This document shows positions 52,090 through 61,900 of a DNA stretch of 64,000 nucleotides, one piece after another (positions within the stretch are counted from its first letter, which is position 1; every line of letters starts with the position of its first letter). A model generated the notes under the pieces. The model saw nothing but the letters and a program-made list of their open reading frames with translations. It was not told the origin of the DNA and ran no database searches. Source of the DNA: Chthonobacter rhizosphaerae (GTDB lineage Bacteria > Pseudomonadota > Alphaproteobacteria > Rhizobiales > Pleomorphomonadaceae); contig NZ_JACDIS010000012.1 in the NCBI RefSeq assembly GCF_013839525.1, forward strand, positions 89,673 to 153,672, read 5' to 3'. The position numbers and the translations under genes are program-made.

Positions 52090-53868
52090 TCAGTCCATCG
52101 TGTTGATGTCGACGTCCTTGGTGTCCTTCACGAACAGCATGCCGATCACGAAGGTCGCGAGGGCGATGACGATCGGGTACCAGAGGCCGTAGTAGATGTC
52201 GCCGGTGGCCGCCACCATGGCGAAGGACGTGGTGGGCAGGAAGCCGCCGAACCAGCCGTTACCGATGTGGTAGGGCAGCGACATGGAGGTGTAGCGGATC
52301 CGGGTCGGGAAGAGCTCCACCAGCATGGCGGCGATCGGGCCGTACACCATGGTCACGTAGATGACCAGGATGGTGAGGAGCACGGTCGTCATCACGTAGT
52401 CGATGCGGGCCGGGTCGGCCTTGGCCGGATAGCCCACGGCGGTCAGCTGCTCGCCGAGCGCGGTGTCCCAGGCCTTCGGGTCGACGGCGCCCGGAGCCGG
52501 GGTGGCGGCCGGAGCCGTCGCGGCCGGGGCGGTGGCCGCCGGAGCGGTCGGGGCCGGGGCGTTGGACGCCGGGGCCGGGCCGTGGCCGAGGTTGACCTCG
52601 GTGGAGGCCGCCGGGACCGCGGTGTAGCTGTCGATCGTCGTGTCGCCGATCTTGATCTGGGCGATCGTGCCGGCCGGCGCTTCGACGTTCGAGTACGGGA
52701 TGCCGCGCTTGACGAGGGCCGCCTTGGCGATGTCGCACGAGCTGGTGAACTTGGACGTGCCCACCGGATTGAACTGGAAGGAGCACTCGTTCGGGTCGGC
52801 GACAACGGTGACCGGGGCCGACGCGATGGCCTCCTCCAGCGCCGGGTTGGCGTAGTGGGTGATCGCCTTGAAGAGCGGGAAGTAGGTGAGGGCGGCGATC
52901 AGCAGGCCGGCCATGATGATCGGCTTGCGGCCGATCTTGTCGGACAGCGAGCCGAAGATCACGAAGAAGGGCGTGCCGATGAGGAGCGCCGCCGCGATCA
53001 TCAGGTTGGCGGGCTGGGCGTCGACCTTCAGGGTCTGGGTGAGGAAGAAGAGCGCGTAGAACTGGCCCGTGTACCAGACCACCGCCTGGCCGGCGACGAG
53101 GCCGAACAGGGCGAGCAGCACGATCTTCAGGTTCTTCCACTGGCCGAAGGACTCGGTGAGCGGCGCCTTCGAGGTCTTGCCCTCGTCCTTCATCTTCTGG
53201 AAGGCCGGGCTCTCGTTGAGCATCAGGCGGATCCAGACCGAGATGCCGAGGAGGACCACGGAGAGCAGGAACGGAATGCGCCAGCCCCACTCGTTGAAGT
53301 CTTCCGTCGACATGGACAGGCGGCAGCCCAGGATGATGAGCAGCGACAGGAACAGGCCGAGGGTCGCGGTGGTCTGGATCCAGGCCGTGTAGGCGCCGCG
53401 CTTGCCCATGGGGGCGTGCTCGGCGACGTAGGTCGCGGCGCCGCCGTACTCACCGCCGAGCGCGAGGCCCTGCAGGAGGCGCAGGCCGATCAGGATGATC
53501 GGGGCCGCGATGCCGATGGTGGCGTAGTTGGGCAGGATGCCGACGATGAAAGTCGACACGCCCATGATCAGGATGGTGACGAGGAAGGTGTACTTGCGGC
53601 CGATCATATCGCCGAGACGGCCGAACACGAGCGCGCCGAACGGGCGGACGGCGAAGCCCGCCGCGAACGCCATCAGGGCGAAGATGAAGGCGGCGGTCGG
53701 GTTGACGCCGGAGAAGAACTGCACGGCGATGACCGCCGACAGAGAGCCGTAGAGGTAGAAATCGTACCACTCGAAGACCGTGCCGAGCGAGGAGGCGAAG
53801 ATGACCTTCTTCTCCTCTTTGCTCATCGGGCGGGCCGCCGGCCTCGCTCCTGCTGCTATGTTCGTCAT
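52090..53868 (-). CDS. MHS-type major facilitator transporter with a large extracytoplasmic insert
   Basis: Metabolite/proton symporter of 592 residues; typical members have 430-550. The N-terminal signature is SLGTVFEWYDFYLYGSL and the MFS motif is FGRLGDMIGRKYTF; a second is GSLSDKIGRKP. Between about residues 350 and 490, after the ninth membrane segment, lies an insert of roughly 140 residues. It has two cysteines (NECSFQFNP, SSCDIAKAAL) and an Ala/Pro tract (APAPTAPAATAPAATAPAAT). Segments 10-12 then complete the fold. GAGGAAGC precedes the ATG. The substrate is unknown. Confidence 0.88.
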   Translation of the reverse strand: MTNIAAGARPAARPMSKEEKKVIFASSLGTVFEWYDFYLYGSLSAVIAVQFFSGVNPTAAFIFALMAFAAGFAVRPFGALVFGRLGDMIGRKYTFLVTILIMGVSTFIVGILPNYATIGIAAPIILIGLRLLQGLALGGEYGGAATYVAEHAPMGKRGAYTAWIQTTATLGLFLSLLIILGCRLSMSTEDFNEWGWRIPFLLSVVLLGISVWIRLMLNESPAFQKMKDEGKTSKAPLTESFGQWKNLKIVLLALFGLVAGQAVVWYTGQFYALFFLTQTLKVDAQPANLMIAAALLIGTPFFVIFGSLSDKIGRKPIIMAGLLIAALTYFPLFKAITHYANPALEEAIASAPVTVVADPNECSFQFNPVGTSKFTSSCDIAKAALVKRGIPYSNVEAPAGTIAQIKIGDTTIDSYTAVPAASTEVNLGHGPAPASNAPAPTAPAATAPAATAPAATPAPGAVDPKAWDTALGEQLTAVGYPAKADPARIDYVMTTVLLTILVIYVTMVYGPIAAMLVELFPTRIRYTSMSLPYHIGNGWFGGFLPTTSFAMVAATGDIYYGLWYPIVIALATFVIGMLFVKDTKDVDINTMD

Positions 53869-54820
53869 GACGTGCTTCCTCGGTCGTTCCTGACTGTTGC
53901 TGACCGTCCAGCCCCGGCTGGCGGCGAATGGACGCCGCGTCTCCGCGGTGTCCGCCCTTGTCGTTGGGGACGATCGGTGAGCGGCGATCCTGCCCGAACC
54001 CGCCTTTCGGCGCGCAGACGGCTCCCCACCCGCGCTTGGACGCGGGCCGCGGATGCCGTTCGGCGGTTCAGGGCACGATCTGGTTCTCCTCCCAGATCCC
54101 TCCAGGGGTGGTCTCCCCGATCCTTCGCATCCTCCCGCGAAAGACCCCCGTAAATGCGGGCCCCATCACGCTTTGTTTAGACTTGAGGCCGGCCGGAGGA
54201 CAGTTCGACAATCGCCTATTAGACTTTTGCCGGAAGGACTTCTGCTAACCGTGCGATTGCGTACAGGTCTGCGCTGGATGCGGCTTCCCATGCCTTGTTC
54301 GACACAAGACACTATTCGATGTGAAAAGATCATAGATCGTGAAGACGCCTGGATCGGGGGAGCGAGACTTCGCCGTCGACATTCAGCTTGAGCTTCTACT
54401 TGCCATTGCGAACGGATGATGACCGGCCGAACCGGACCGGCGGCTGTCCAAAGTTTCTCTTCATCGAAGCATAGAAATAGTGAAAGTCGGGGTCGTTCGT
54501 GTATTTTACTGGAGAGACAGGGGGATCAGCCAATAATGATCGTGAAGTCCTGCGTCCTGTTGCCTCAATCTTGTCTTTCGGCGTGACAAGCGTTGCTCGT
54601 CATCGCACAAGGAAGGGAAGCGCCGGGCCCGTCGGCGGGAGGGTCCATCGGGCGTCTTCGCGGTGGCGGTCTCCGGGGGGAGGCGGTCTCGGCGCATTGA
54701 CGGCCGCGGGATGCCGGGCGACGGTCCGGTCCCCGCCGAAACCGGGCGGTTCGGCTTTGCGAGCGACCCGCCGATGGCCGGATGAGGCCGTCGGCAGAAC
54801 AGACTTGAATGGGGAGTGAC
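53869..54820. other. Gene-poor region of about 950 bp
   Basis: No supported gene. Open frames at 53928-54248, 54053-54391 and 54499-54819 have no recognisable similarity, no good starts and poor third-position G/C bias. The middle (about 54160-54600) is clearly AT-richer than the rest of the window. It must contain the promoters of the MHS gene and of folD, but no convincing -35/-10 pair was identified. Remnant or horizontally acquired DNA, or an unrecognised RNA, are possible. Confidence 0.5.
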
Positions 54821-55690
54821 ATGACTGCGTCCATCATCGACGGGTTTGCCGTCGCCGCCGAACTGCGCGAACAGGTCGCCCGCGAGGCGGCCGACCTGAA
54901 GGCCACCCATGGCATCGTCCCCGGTCTCGCCGTGGTGCTGGTGGGCGAGGACCCGGCGAGCGCCGTCTACGTGCGCAACAAGCTGAAGGCGACCGCCGAG
55001 TGCGGGCTGAAGAGCCTGGAGTTCAAGCTGTCCGAGTCGGCCACCGAGGAGGAGGTGCTGGCGCTCGTGAAGCGGCTGAACGCCGACCCGGCTGTGCACG
55101 GCATCCTGGTGCAGCTGCCGCTGCCCAAACAGATCGACAGCGACAAGGTGCTCGGCCTGATCGACCCGGACAAGGACGTGGACGGCTTCCACCCGGTGAA
55201 CGCGGGCCGGCTTTCGGTGGGCCTGCCGGGCTTCGTGCCGTGCACGCCGCGCGGCTCGCAGATCCTGATCGACCGGATCATGCCGGACCTTTCCGGCAAG
55301 ACCGCCGTGGTGATCGGCCGCTCCAACATCGTCGGCAAGCCGATGGCGCAGCTCCTGTTGCAGAAGAACGCGACCGTCACCATCGCGCACTCGCGCACCA
55401 AGGACCTGCCGGCCGTGTGCCGCACCGCCGACGTGCTGGTGGCCGCCGTCGGTCGCCCGCTGATGGTGAAGGGCGACTGGATCAAGCCGGGCGCCATCGT
55501 GATCGACGTGGGCATCAACCGCATCGAGGTGGACGGCAAGGGCAAGATCGTCGGCGACGTGGACTTCGACAGCGCCAAGGAGGTGGCGGGGGCCATCACA
55601 CCGGTGCCGCGCGGTGTCGGCCCGATGACCATCGCGTGCCTGATGCTGAACACGCTGGACAGCGCCCGCCGGTCCGCCGGCGCCGCCTGA
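54821..55690 (+). CDS. folD: Methylenetetrahydrofolate dehydrogenase/cyclohydrolase FolD
   Basis: Bifunctional one-carbon enzyme of 289 residues interconverting 5,10-methylene-, methenyl- and formyl-tetrahydrofolate. Active-site segments are [16 protein letters not shown] (catalytic Lys), [12 protein letters not shown] and [13 protein letters not shown], with NADP loop [14 protein letters not shown] and C-terminal [15 protein letters not shown]. The ATG at 54821 has GGGGAG upstream. It is followed by a Fae paralogue after 114 bp on the same strand. Confidence 0.96.
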   Translation: MTASIIDGFAVAAELREQVAREAADLKATHGIVPGLAVVLVGEDPASAVYVRNKLKATAECGLKSLEFKLSESATEEEVLALVKRLNADPAVHGILVQLPLPKQIDSDKVLGLIDPDKDVDGFHPVNAGRLSVGLPGFVPCTPRGSQILIDRIMPDLSGKTAVVIGRSNIVGKPMAQLLLQKNATVTIAHSRTKDLPAVCRTADVLVAAVGRPLMVKGDWIKPGAIVIDVGINRIEVDGKGKIVGDVDFDSAKEVAGAITPVPRGVGPMTIACLMLNTLDSARRSAGAA

Positions 55691-55804
55691 TCCCGGCGAA
55701 CGCCCCCGAAGACGAGGCCGCGTGCGGCCATTCCGATGCTGGACATCGTCCGCCCGGAGTGGTCTAGCTCGCGGCCTTCGCGTTGAATGCAAAGGAGAGT
55801 CGCG

Positions 55805-56344
55805 ATGTCCGACATCTGGTTCAAGGTGGGTGAGGCCACCGTGTTCGCGGCCGAGGGCCAAGCCACCGACGCCATGCCGGAGGTGCTGATCGGCTCCACC
55901 AAGGGCCCGGCCGGCCAGGCCTTCGCCACCATGATGGGACAGGCCGCCGGCCACACCCGCATGTTCGTGGTGCGCGACTGCAACCAGCTGGTCCGCCCGG
56001 CCACCATGATGACCACCAAGGTGACCATTCAGTCGGCCGAGTATGTGAACCTGCTTGGCGGCGTGGTGCAGGGCGCCATCGGCGACGCCATCGTGGACGC
56101 GGTGGCCGAGGGGATCATCCCCAAGGAGATCGTGGACGACGTCTGCATGATCATCATGGTCTGGCTCGACCCGCGCTGCGCGGAAGACCCGAACCTGGAC
56201 AGGAAGAACCTCTACGACACCAACTACGAGGCCACCAAGCTGGCCATCGCGCGCGCCCTGAAGGGCGAGCCGACCATCGACGAGCTGATCGCCAACCGGA
56301 AGACGGTGAAGCACTACGCGCTCGACGGCGTGGTGGACTACTGA
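55805..56344 (+). CDS. Formaldehyde-activating enzyme (Fae) paralogue
   Basis: Fae-family protein of 179 residues; canonical Fae, about 170, condenses formaldehyde with tetrahydromethanopterin in the cytoplasm. Family features are VLIGSTKGPAGQAF, DAVAEGIIPKEIVDDVCMI and YNYEATK-like NYEATKLAIARALKGEPT. Aligned by eye to canonical Fae, the catalytic histidine (His17, in the EVAHIDLIIG segment) falls at Met in TDAMPEVLIG. The insert LDPRCAEDPNLDRKNLYDT is another difference. It may therefore bind a C1 carrier without the known activity. AAGGAGAG precedes the ATG; a strong terminator follows. Confidence 0.88.
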   Translation: MSDIWFKVGEATVFAAEGQATDAMPEVLIGSTKGPAGQAFATMMGQAAGHTRMFVVRDCNQLVRPATMMTTKVTIQSAEYVNLLGGVVQGAIGDAIVDAVAEGIIPKEIVDDVCMIIMVWLDPRCAEDPNLDRKNLYDTNYEATKLAIARALKGEPTIDELIANRKTVKHYALDGVVDY

Positions 56345-56394
56345 CGACCGCGCGGGTCGCTCCCTCGGATCTCGACGGAGCGGGCGACGACATG

Positions 56395-56437
56395 AGGGCG
56401 GCACCCGGACGAGAGGCGTCCGGGTGCCGCCCTTTTT
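56395..56437 (+). terminator. Strong terminator after the Fae paralogue
   Basis: A perfect 17-bp stem (56395-56411 with 56417-56433, loop AGAGG) starts AGGGCGGCACC and is followed by TTTTCGTTCG. Confidence 0.88.
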
Positions 56438-56610
56438 CGTTCGTTGGGTGCGGGAATGGAGATTCAATACAGATACTTATTAGAATGTCTGCAAGTTATC
56501 AGAGAGCGACTTCGCAATCCGATGCAAGTGCGATCGTTGCGCGATCGCCGGCACCTCGTCCGGGATGGGAATCGCTTCAGGCGGCGCGTGAAGGCAGGGG
56601 CCGTTCGACG

Positions 56611-57834
56611 TCATCCGGACCGGGCGCCGAGCCAGCGCGCCACCCCATCCGCGGCAGCCCGGCCGGTGGCGAAGCAGGCGGTGAGGAGGTAGCCGCCGGT
56701 GGGGGCGTCCCAGTCGAGCATCTCGCCGGCGATGAAGAGGCCGGGCCGGGCGGCGACCATGAGGTCGTCGGTGAGGGCGTCGAAGCGGACGCCGCCGGCG
56801 GTGGAGATGGCCTCGGCGATGGGCGACGGCGCGCCCACCCGGAGCGGCAGCGCCTTCAGGAGGCGGGCGAGCGCGGCGGCGTCGCGCGGCACGTCCGCGC
56901 CGACGACTTCACGCAGGAGGCCGGCCTTCACGCCGTCGAGCCCGGCCGCCTTGCGCAGGAACGTGGCGGTGCTCTGCTTCTCGCGCGGGCGGGACAGGTC
57001 GCGGACGAGACGATCCGCCGCCCGGCCGGGGAGGAGATCGAGGGTGAGCACCGCCGGCCGGCCGGCCTGGATCGCGGCGCGGAGGGCGGCCGCGTGGGCA
57101 TAGACCACGCCGCCCTCGATGCCGCTGTCGGTGATGACGAACTCGCCCGGGACGGTGCGACCGTCCACGCAGGCGGTGACGGTCTTGACGGGCTCGCCGG
57201 CGAACCGTTCCCGGAAGGGCGGTGACCAGGGCACCTGGAAGCCGCTGTTGGACGCCTGGAAGGGCACGGTGGCGACGCCGGCCTCGGCGAGCGGCGCCAT
57301 CCAGGTGCCGTCCGACCCGAGCCGGGGCCACGAGGCGCCGCCGAGCGCCAGGACGACGGCGTCCGGGTGGACGGCGAGATGGCCGTCCGGCGTTTCGAAC
57401 GCGAGGCCGCCATCGGCGGTGAAGCCGGTCCACCGGTGGCGCACATGGATGCGCACGCCGCGCGCCTCCAGCCGCCTCAGCCAGGCGCGGAGCAGCGGCG
57501 ACGCCTTCATGGCCTTCGGGAAGACCCGGCCGGAGGTGCCGACGAAGGTCTCCGCCCCGAGGTCGTCCGCCCAGGCGCGGACGGCCTCCGGCGTGAAGGC
57601 GTCGAGCCCGGCGCGCAGGCCGGCCGGCACGGCGTCGCCGTAACGGGCGAGGAAGTCGGCGTAGGGCTGGCCGTGGGTGAGGTTGAGGCCGGACTTGCCG
57701 GCGAGCAGGAACTTGCGCCCGACGGTGGGCATGCGGTCGTAGACGTCCACGTGGTGGCCGTGCTCCGTGAGGCGCTCGGCGGCCATGAGCCCCGCGGGGC
57801 CCCCGCCGACGATGGCGACGCGGAAGGATGGCAT
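56611..57834 (-). CDS. NAD(P)/FAD-dependent oxidoreductase, HI0933/BaiN-like flavoprotein
   Basis: Flavoprotein of 407 residues. The FAD-binding N terminus is VAIVGGGPAGLMAAERLTEH, followed by the family motif GRKFLLAGKSGLNLTHG. The C-terminal FAD motif is GLFIAGEMLDWDAPTGGYLL. It belongs to the TIGR03862-like branch (PP_4765 type); the reaction is unknown. AGGAGGTC precedes the ATG at 57834. It converges on the Fae terminator and diverges from arfB. Confidence 0.88.
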   Translation of the reverse strand: MPSFRVAIVGGGPAGLMAAERLTEHGHHVDVYDRMPTVGRKFLLAGKSGLNLTHGQPYADFLARYGDAVPAGLRAGLDAFTPEAVRAWADDLGAETFVGTSGRVFPKAMKASPLLRAWLRRLEARGVRIHVRHRWTGFTADGGLAFETPDGHLAVHPDAVVLALGGASWPRLGSDGTWMAPLAEAGVATVPFQASNSGFQVPWSPPFRERFAGEPVKTVTACVDGRTVPGEFVITDSGIEGGVVYAHAAALRAAIQAGRPAVLTLDLLPGRAADRLVRDLSRPREKQSTATFLRKAAGLDGVKAGLLREVVGADVPRDAAALARLLKALPLRVGAPSPIAEAISTAGGVRFDALTDDLMVAARPGLFIAGEMLDWDAPTGGYLLTACFATGRAAADGVARWLGARSG

Positions 57835-57988
57835 GCGACCTCCTGCAAGCGGCTGAGGGCCGAACGAGTGCCCCGTTTCGCGTACGGAATCAAGCAGGAA
57901 GGATCTCGCGGGCGCGCAGGCCGGGTGCGGAACGGCGCCGGCGGCGAGGGTGGCTTGCACCGGGCGGGTGCTCGTGTAGGGTCCGGCC

Positions 57989-58408
57989 ATGATCCGCGTG
58001 ACCGACACCATCCACATCGATGAACGGGACCTTTCGGAAAGCTTCGTGCAGGCGTCCGGTCCCGGCGGACAGAACGTCAACAAGGTCGCGACCGCGGTGT
58101 CGCTGCGCTACGACCTTTATAACGCCGCGGGCATTCCGTGGGACGTGAAGGTGCGGGCCGCGCGGATCGCCGGCCGGAAGGTGACGCGCGAAGGCGCCAT
58201 CGTGATCACCGCCCAGCGGCACCGGACGCAGGAGCGCAACCGCGCGGACGCGCTGGAGCGGCTGGTCGCAATCCTGCGCGAGGCGGCCGTGCCGCCGAAG
58301 CCGCGCGTCGCCACCAAGCCGACCTATTCCAGCAAGGTGCGGCGCCTGGAGGGCAAGGCGCGCCGGAGTTCGGTGAAGCGCCACCGCCAGTCGCCGGCCG
58401 ACGACTGA
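57989..58408 (+). CDS. arfB: Alternative ribosome-rescue factor ArfB (peptidyl-tRNA hydrolase)
   Basis: Small class-I release-factor-like protein of 139 residues (YaeJ). The catalytic GGQ is in QASGPGGQNVNKVATAV at about residues 26-28. The C-terminal tail is strongly basic (YSSKVRRLEGKARRSSVKRH), as needed to sit in the empty mRNA channel of stalled ribosomes. It lacks the codon-recognition domains of RF1/RF2. Confidence 0.93.
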   Translation: MIRVTDTIHIDERDLSESFVQASGPGGQNVNKVATAVSLRYDLYNAAGIPWDVKVRAARIAGRKVTREGAIVITAQRHRTQERNRADALERLVAILREAAVPPKPRVATKPTYSSKVRRLEGKARRSSVKRHRQSPADD

Positions 58409-58486
58409 GGGCGCTGCGCCGCTGCTGACGAGATCTGTCAACGGCCATGCCTCTCATGATCGGAGACGGGGGGCAGGAAGAGGAGC

Positions 58487-58909
58487 ATGCTGATGGCGAC
58501 GATCGTGCCTGTGCTTCATGGCGGGTGCCTGTGCGGGGCGGTCCGCTATTCCGTCCGCTGCGACGAGCCGGTGGTGGACTATTGCCACTGCGCCATGTGC
58601 CGGAAGGCGAGCGGCGGCGTGGTGTCCGCCTGGATCCAGGTGCCGCCCGCCGACTTCACGCTGACCCACGGGACGGTGGCGGACCATGTGTCCTCCGAGC
58701 GGGGGACGCGGCATTTCTGCCCGCGATGCGGCGCGCAGCTCTATATGACCGATCCGGACGGGCGGTCCGTCGGGGTGACGGTCGGGACGCTCGACGATCC
58801 GGAGGCGATCCGGCCGACCGTGCACGGCTGGGATTCCAGCCGGCCGTCGTGGCTCCACATCACCGACGACCTGCCTCGGTACGACGAGGCGCCGCCCTAC
58901 GACCTTTGA
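58487..58909 (+). CDS. GFA-family (glutathione-dependent formaldehyde-activating fold) protein
   Basis: Zinc-binding Mss4-like-fold protein of 140 residues. The cysteine sets are GGCLCGAVRYS, DYCHCAMCRKASGG and HFCPRCGAQL. Despite the family name, most members have no proven formaldehyde activity. The start is at 58487 (ATGCTGATGGCG) with AGGAAG upstream; 58493 is an alternative. Co-directional with arfB but probably independent. Confidence 0.88.
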   Translation: MLMATIVPVLHGGCLCGAVRYSVRCDEPVVDYCHCAMCRKASGGVVSAWIQVPPADFTLTHGTVADHVSSERGTRHFCPRCGAQLYMTDPDGRSVGVTVGTLDDPEAIRPTVHGWDSSRPSWLHITDDLPRYDEAPPYDL

Positions 58910-58924
58910 GCCGGTCGGACGGCC

Positions 58925-61900
58925 TCAGGCCGTGTCCAGGCGGAGGACGGCGGCGCGGCCGTCGAGGCGATCCTCGGCGATCCGGGCCACGTGCTCGTGG
59001 TGGGTGAACAGGATGGCCTGGGCGGCGCTCTCCCCGAAGGCGGCGAGCGTTTCAAGGCCCGCCGCGGTGCGGCCCTCGTCGAAGGTGACGAAGAGGTCGT
59101 CGCCGACGAAGGGCAGGGGCTCGGACCGGCGGGCGTGGTCGGCGAGGGTGGCGAGCCGGAGCGCCAGGTAGAGCTGGTCGCGCGTGCCTTCCGAAAGGGC
59201 GTCGGGCCCGAGCCGGCGTTCGTCCGCCCGGACGGCGAGGAGCCGGGCGACGCCGTTGGCGTCGTAGTCCGGCGCGAGTCCGCGATAACGGCCCTCGGTG
59301 AGGCGGGCGAAATAGCCGCTCGCTTCCGTGAGCACCGGGTTCTGGTGACGGCGGCGGAACTCCTCCACCACGGCGCCGGCGAGGCGGTTCGCCGCCTGCA
59401 GGATGCGCCACTCCTCCGCGAGATCCACCAGGTCGGCGAGCGCGGTCTCCGCCTCCTGGCCGGCCGTCTCGGCGCCGTCCCGCGCTATCACGTCCAGATA
59501 GGCCTTCTCGGCCATGGCCCGGGCGGCCACCGCCTCCTCGTGGGCGGCGTCCAGGCGCGCGAGCCGGTCGGCCGTGTCGGCGAGGGCGGCGGCGAGGCTG
59601 TCCGCGTCCAGGCCGGCGAGGGCGGCCCGGAGAGTCGCCTCGTCGTCGCCGGCCTCCCGGGCGAGCGCGTCCCGGTGGTCGGCGATGCGGGTGTTGAGGG
59701 CGGCGGCGGCGCCGGCGGCGCGGAGCACGGCGCGCAGATCGGCGTCCGGCGGCTGGCCGGCGGCGGCGGCGAGCCGGGCGAGGGTGTCGAGGGCGGACCG
59801 GCTCTCGGCGTCCGCGCGGGCGAGATCGGCGTCGATCTCGGCGACCCGGCGCTCGGCGATCCGCCGCCGGTCGGCGATCCGCTCGGCGGCCGCGAGCCGT
59901 TCCGACAGACGCTGGGCGACGTCGGCCGGGCGGAGGTCGGCGGCAAGGTCCGGCGCGACTCCCAGGCGGAGGTCCTCGGCGGCGGCGTCGAAGGCGGCGG
60001 CCTGACGCTCGGCGCGGGCGAGCCGGTCGCGCACCTCGGCGAGCCGGCTCTCGGTCTCCGGCACCTCAGCCCAGACGTCGAGCGCCGCCTCGGCCTCCCG
60101 CGGCGTGGCCGACGACGGCAGGCCGACGGCAATGACGGCCGTCGCCCACTGGCCCTGCCAGTCGGCGAGTGCCCGGGCGACCCGGGCGGTGGTCTCGTTT
60201 CCGGCCTCCACCTGACGCGCGGCGTCGGCGATCGCCTCGTCGCGGCGGCGGGCGGCGGCCCAGGCCTCCTCGAGGGCGGTGACTTCCGCCCGGGCGCGGG
60301 CGAGCGATCCGAGCGGATCGGCCCGGTCGGCCGCGACGCCCACGTCGGCGGCGAGCCGGTCGAGGCTGGCGAGGAGCCGGCCGGCGTCCGCGTCGGCGGA
60401 TGCGGCCTCGGCCTCGGCGGCGCCGACCGCGTCGGCGAGCAGGACGAGGTCGGCGTGCCGGTCGAGCGCGACGAGGGCCTGGCGCGGCGTGAGGGCCGGC
60501 GGCAGCGCGGTGGCGGCGAGGAGGTCCGCCCAGCGGGCCGCGACCGCGGCGGCGGCCTCGCGCGCGGCGGCGAGATCGGCTTCGGCGGCGGCCACCTGGT
60601 CGGCGGCGGTCGCGGCCTCCTCGCGCCGGCGGTCGGCGACGGCGGCCCGGTCGGCGGCGGAGAGGCGGCGGTCCACGAGGGCATCAGCCGCGTCTATGGC
60701 GGCTTCCAGGTCACGGGCGCCGGCGAGCCGGTCCGACGGCGAGGCATCCCGCTCGCCGAACAGAATGGCGCGAACGGCGGCCCAGGCTTCCTGCCGGCCG
60801 GCGCGGGCGGCGGCGACGGCGGAGAGCGACGGAATCTCGCTGCTCGCGACGGCCGCAGCGAGCATCCGGTCGGCCTCGGCGCGACGGGCTCTGGCGTCCG
60901 CGAGCCGCTGCGTTGCGGTCTCCACGGCGCGCGCGGCGGCCTCGGTCGCCCGGTGCGCGTCCTCCACGTCGGCCCGGTCGGGGAGGCGGCGGCCGCGGAC
61001 GTGGCGGACGTCCGCCGGCACGCCGGCCTGCTCGGCGGCCTCGGCGAAGCGGGCGCTCGCCGAGGCGACGCCGGCGCGACGAGTGGCGGCAAGCTTCAGG
61101 GCGGCATCGAGGCCGGCGAGCACGTCGAGCCCGGCCCGGAGCGAGCGCGGATCGGCGAGAGCCAGGGCGGCGGCCCGGGCCTTGTCGAGCTCGGCGAGCC
61201 GCGCCTTGGCGTCGGCAGCCTGCTCGGCGGCGGCGGACGCGCGCGCGTCGAGGGACGTGCGGGCGGCGGCGAGGTCGCGGACGCGGGCGATGGCGGCAGC
61301 GGTCGGCCGGCGCTGCAGGACGGCCTCCGCGTCCGGAAGGCCGAGGCGGCGAGCCTGGCCGGCGAGATCGTCGGTCAGGCGGGCGATGCGGGCCTGCAGG
61401 TCGACGAGGTCGGCGGACGCATCCTCGCGCTGGCGCCGGCCGTCGGCGAGGCGGCGGATGCGGTCGGCGGCGGCGATAAGAGTGTCGTCGACCGAAAGGA
61501 CGGCCAGAGCCTCCGCCTCCCGCTCCCGGTCGGCGAGAAGCACCGCGCGGCGCGTGGCGAGCCGGTCGCGCTCGGCTTCGGCGGCGGTGAGCGCGTCGCC
61601 GAAGCCCGGGTCGAGGTCCGGCGCATCCGCCATCGTGGCCCGCTCGGCCGCCAGCCGGTCGAGCGCGGCGAGGTGGGGGAGGGCGCGGGCGAGCCGCTGG
61701 TGGCGGGCCTCCTCGGTGCGGACCTGCCGGCGATCCCGGTCGAGGTCCGCCACCCGGGCGGAGGCGGCGTCGAGGTCCGCCTTGGCGCGGGCGACGGACT
61801 CGGCGGTGAGCGACAGGTCTTGGACCCGGCGGCGCGCGTCGAGATAGCGGTCGATGGCCGCGTAGACCGGCTTGCCGGCCGAGCGGCGCTCGGTAAAGGC

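Noticed and set aside
53928..54819. Small open frames in the MHS-folD gap
   Set aside because: No ribosome sites, no similarity, and unlike codon use; treated as non-coding.
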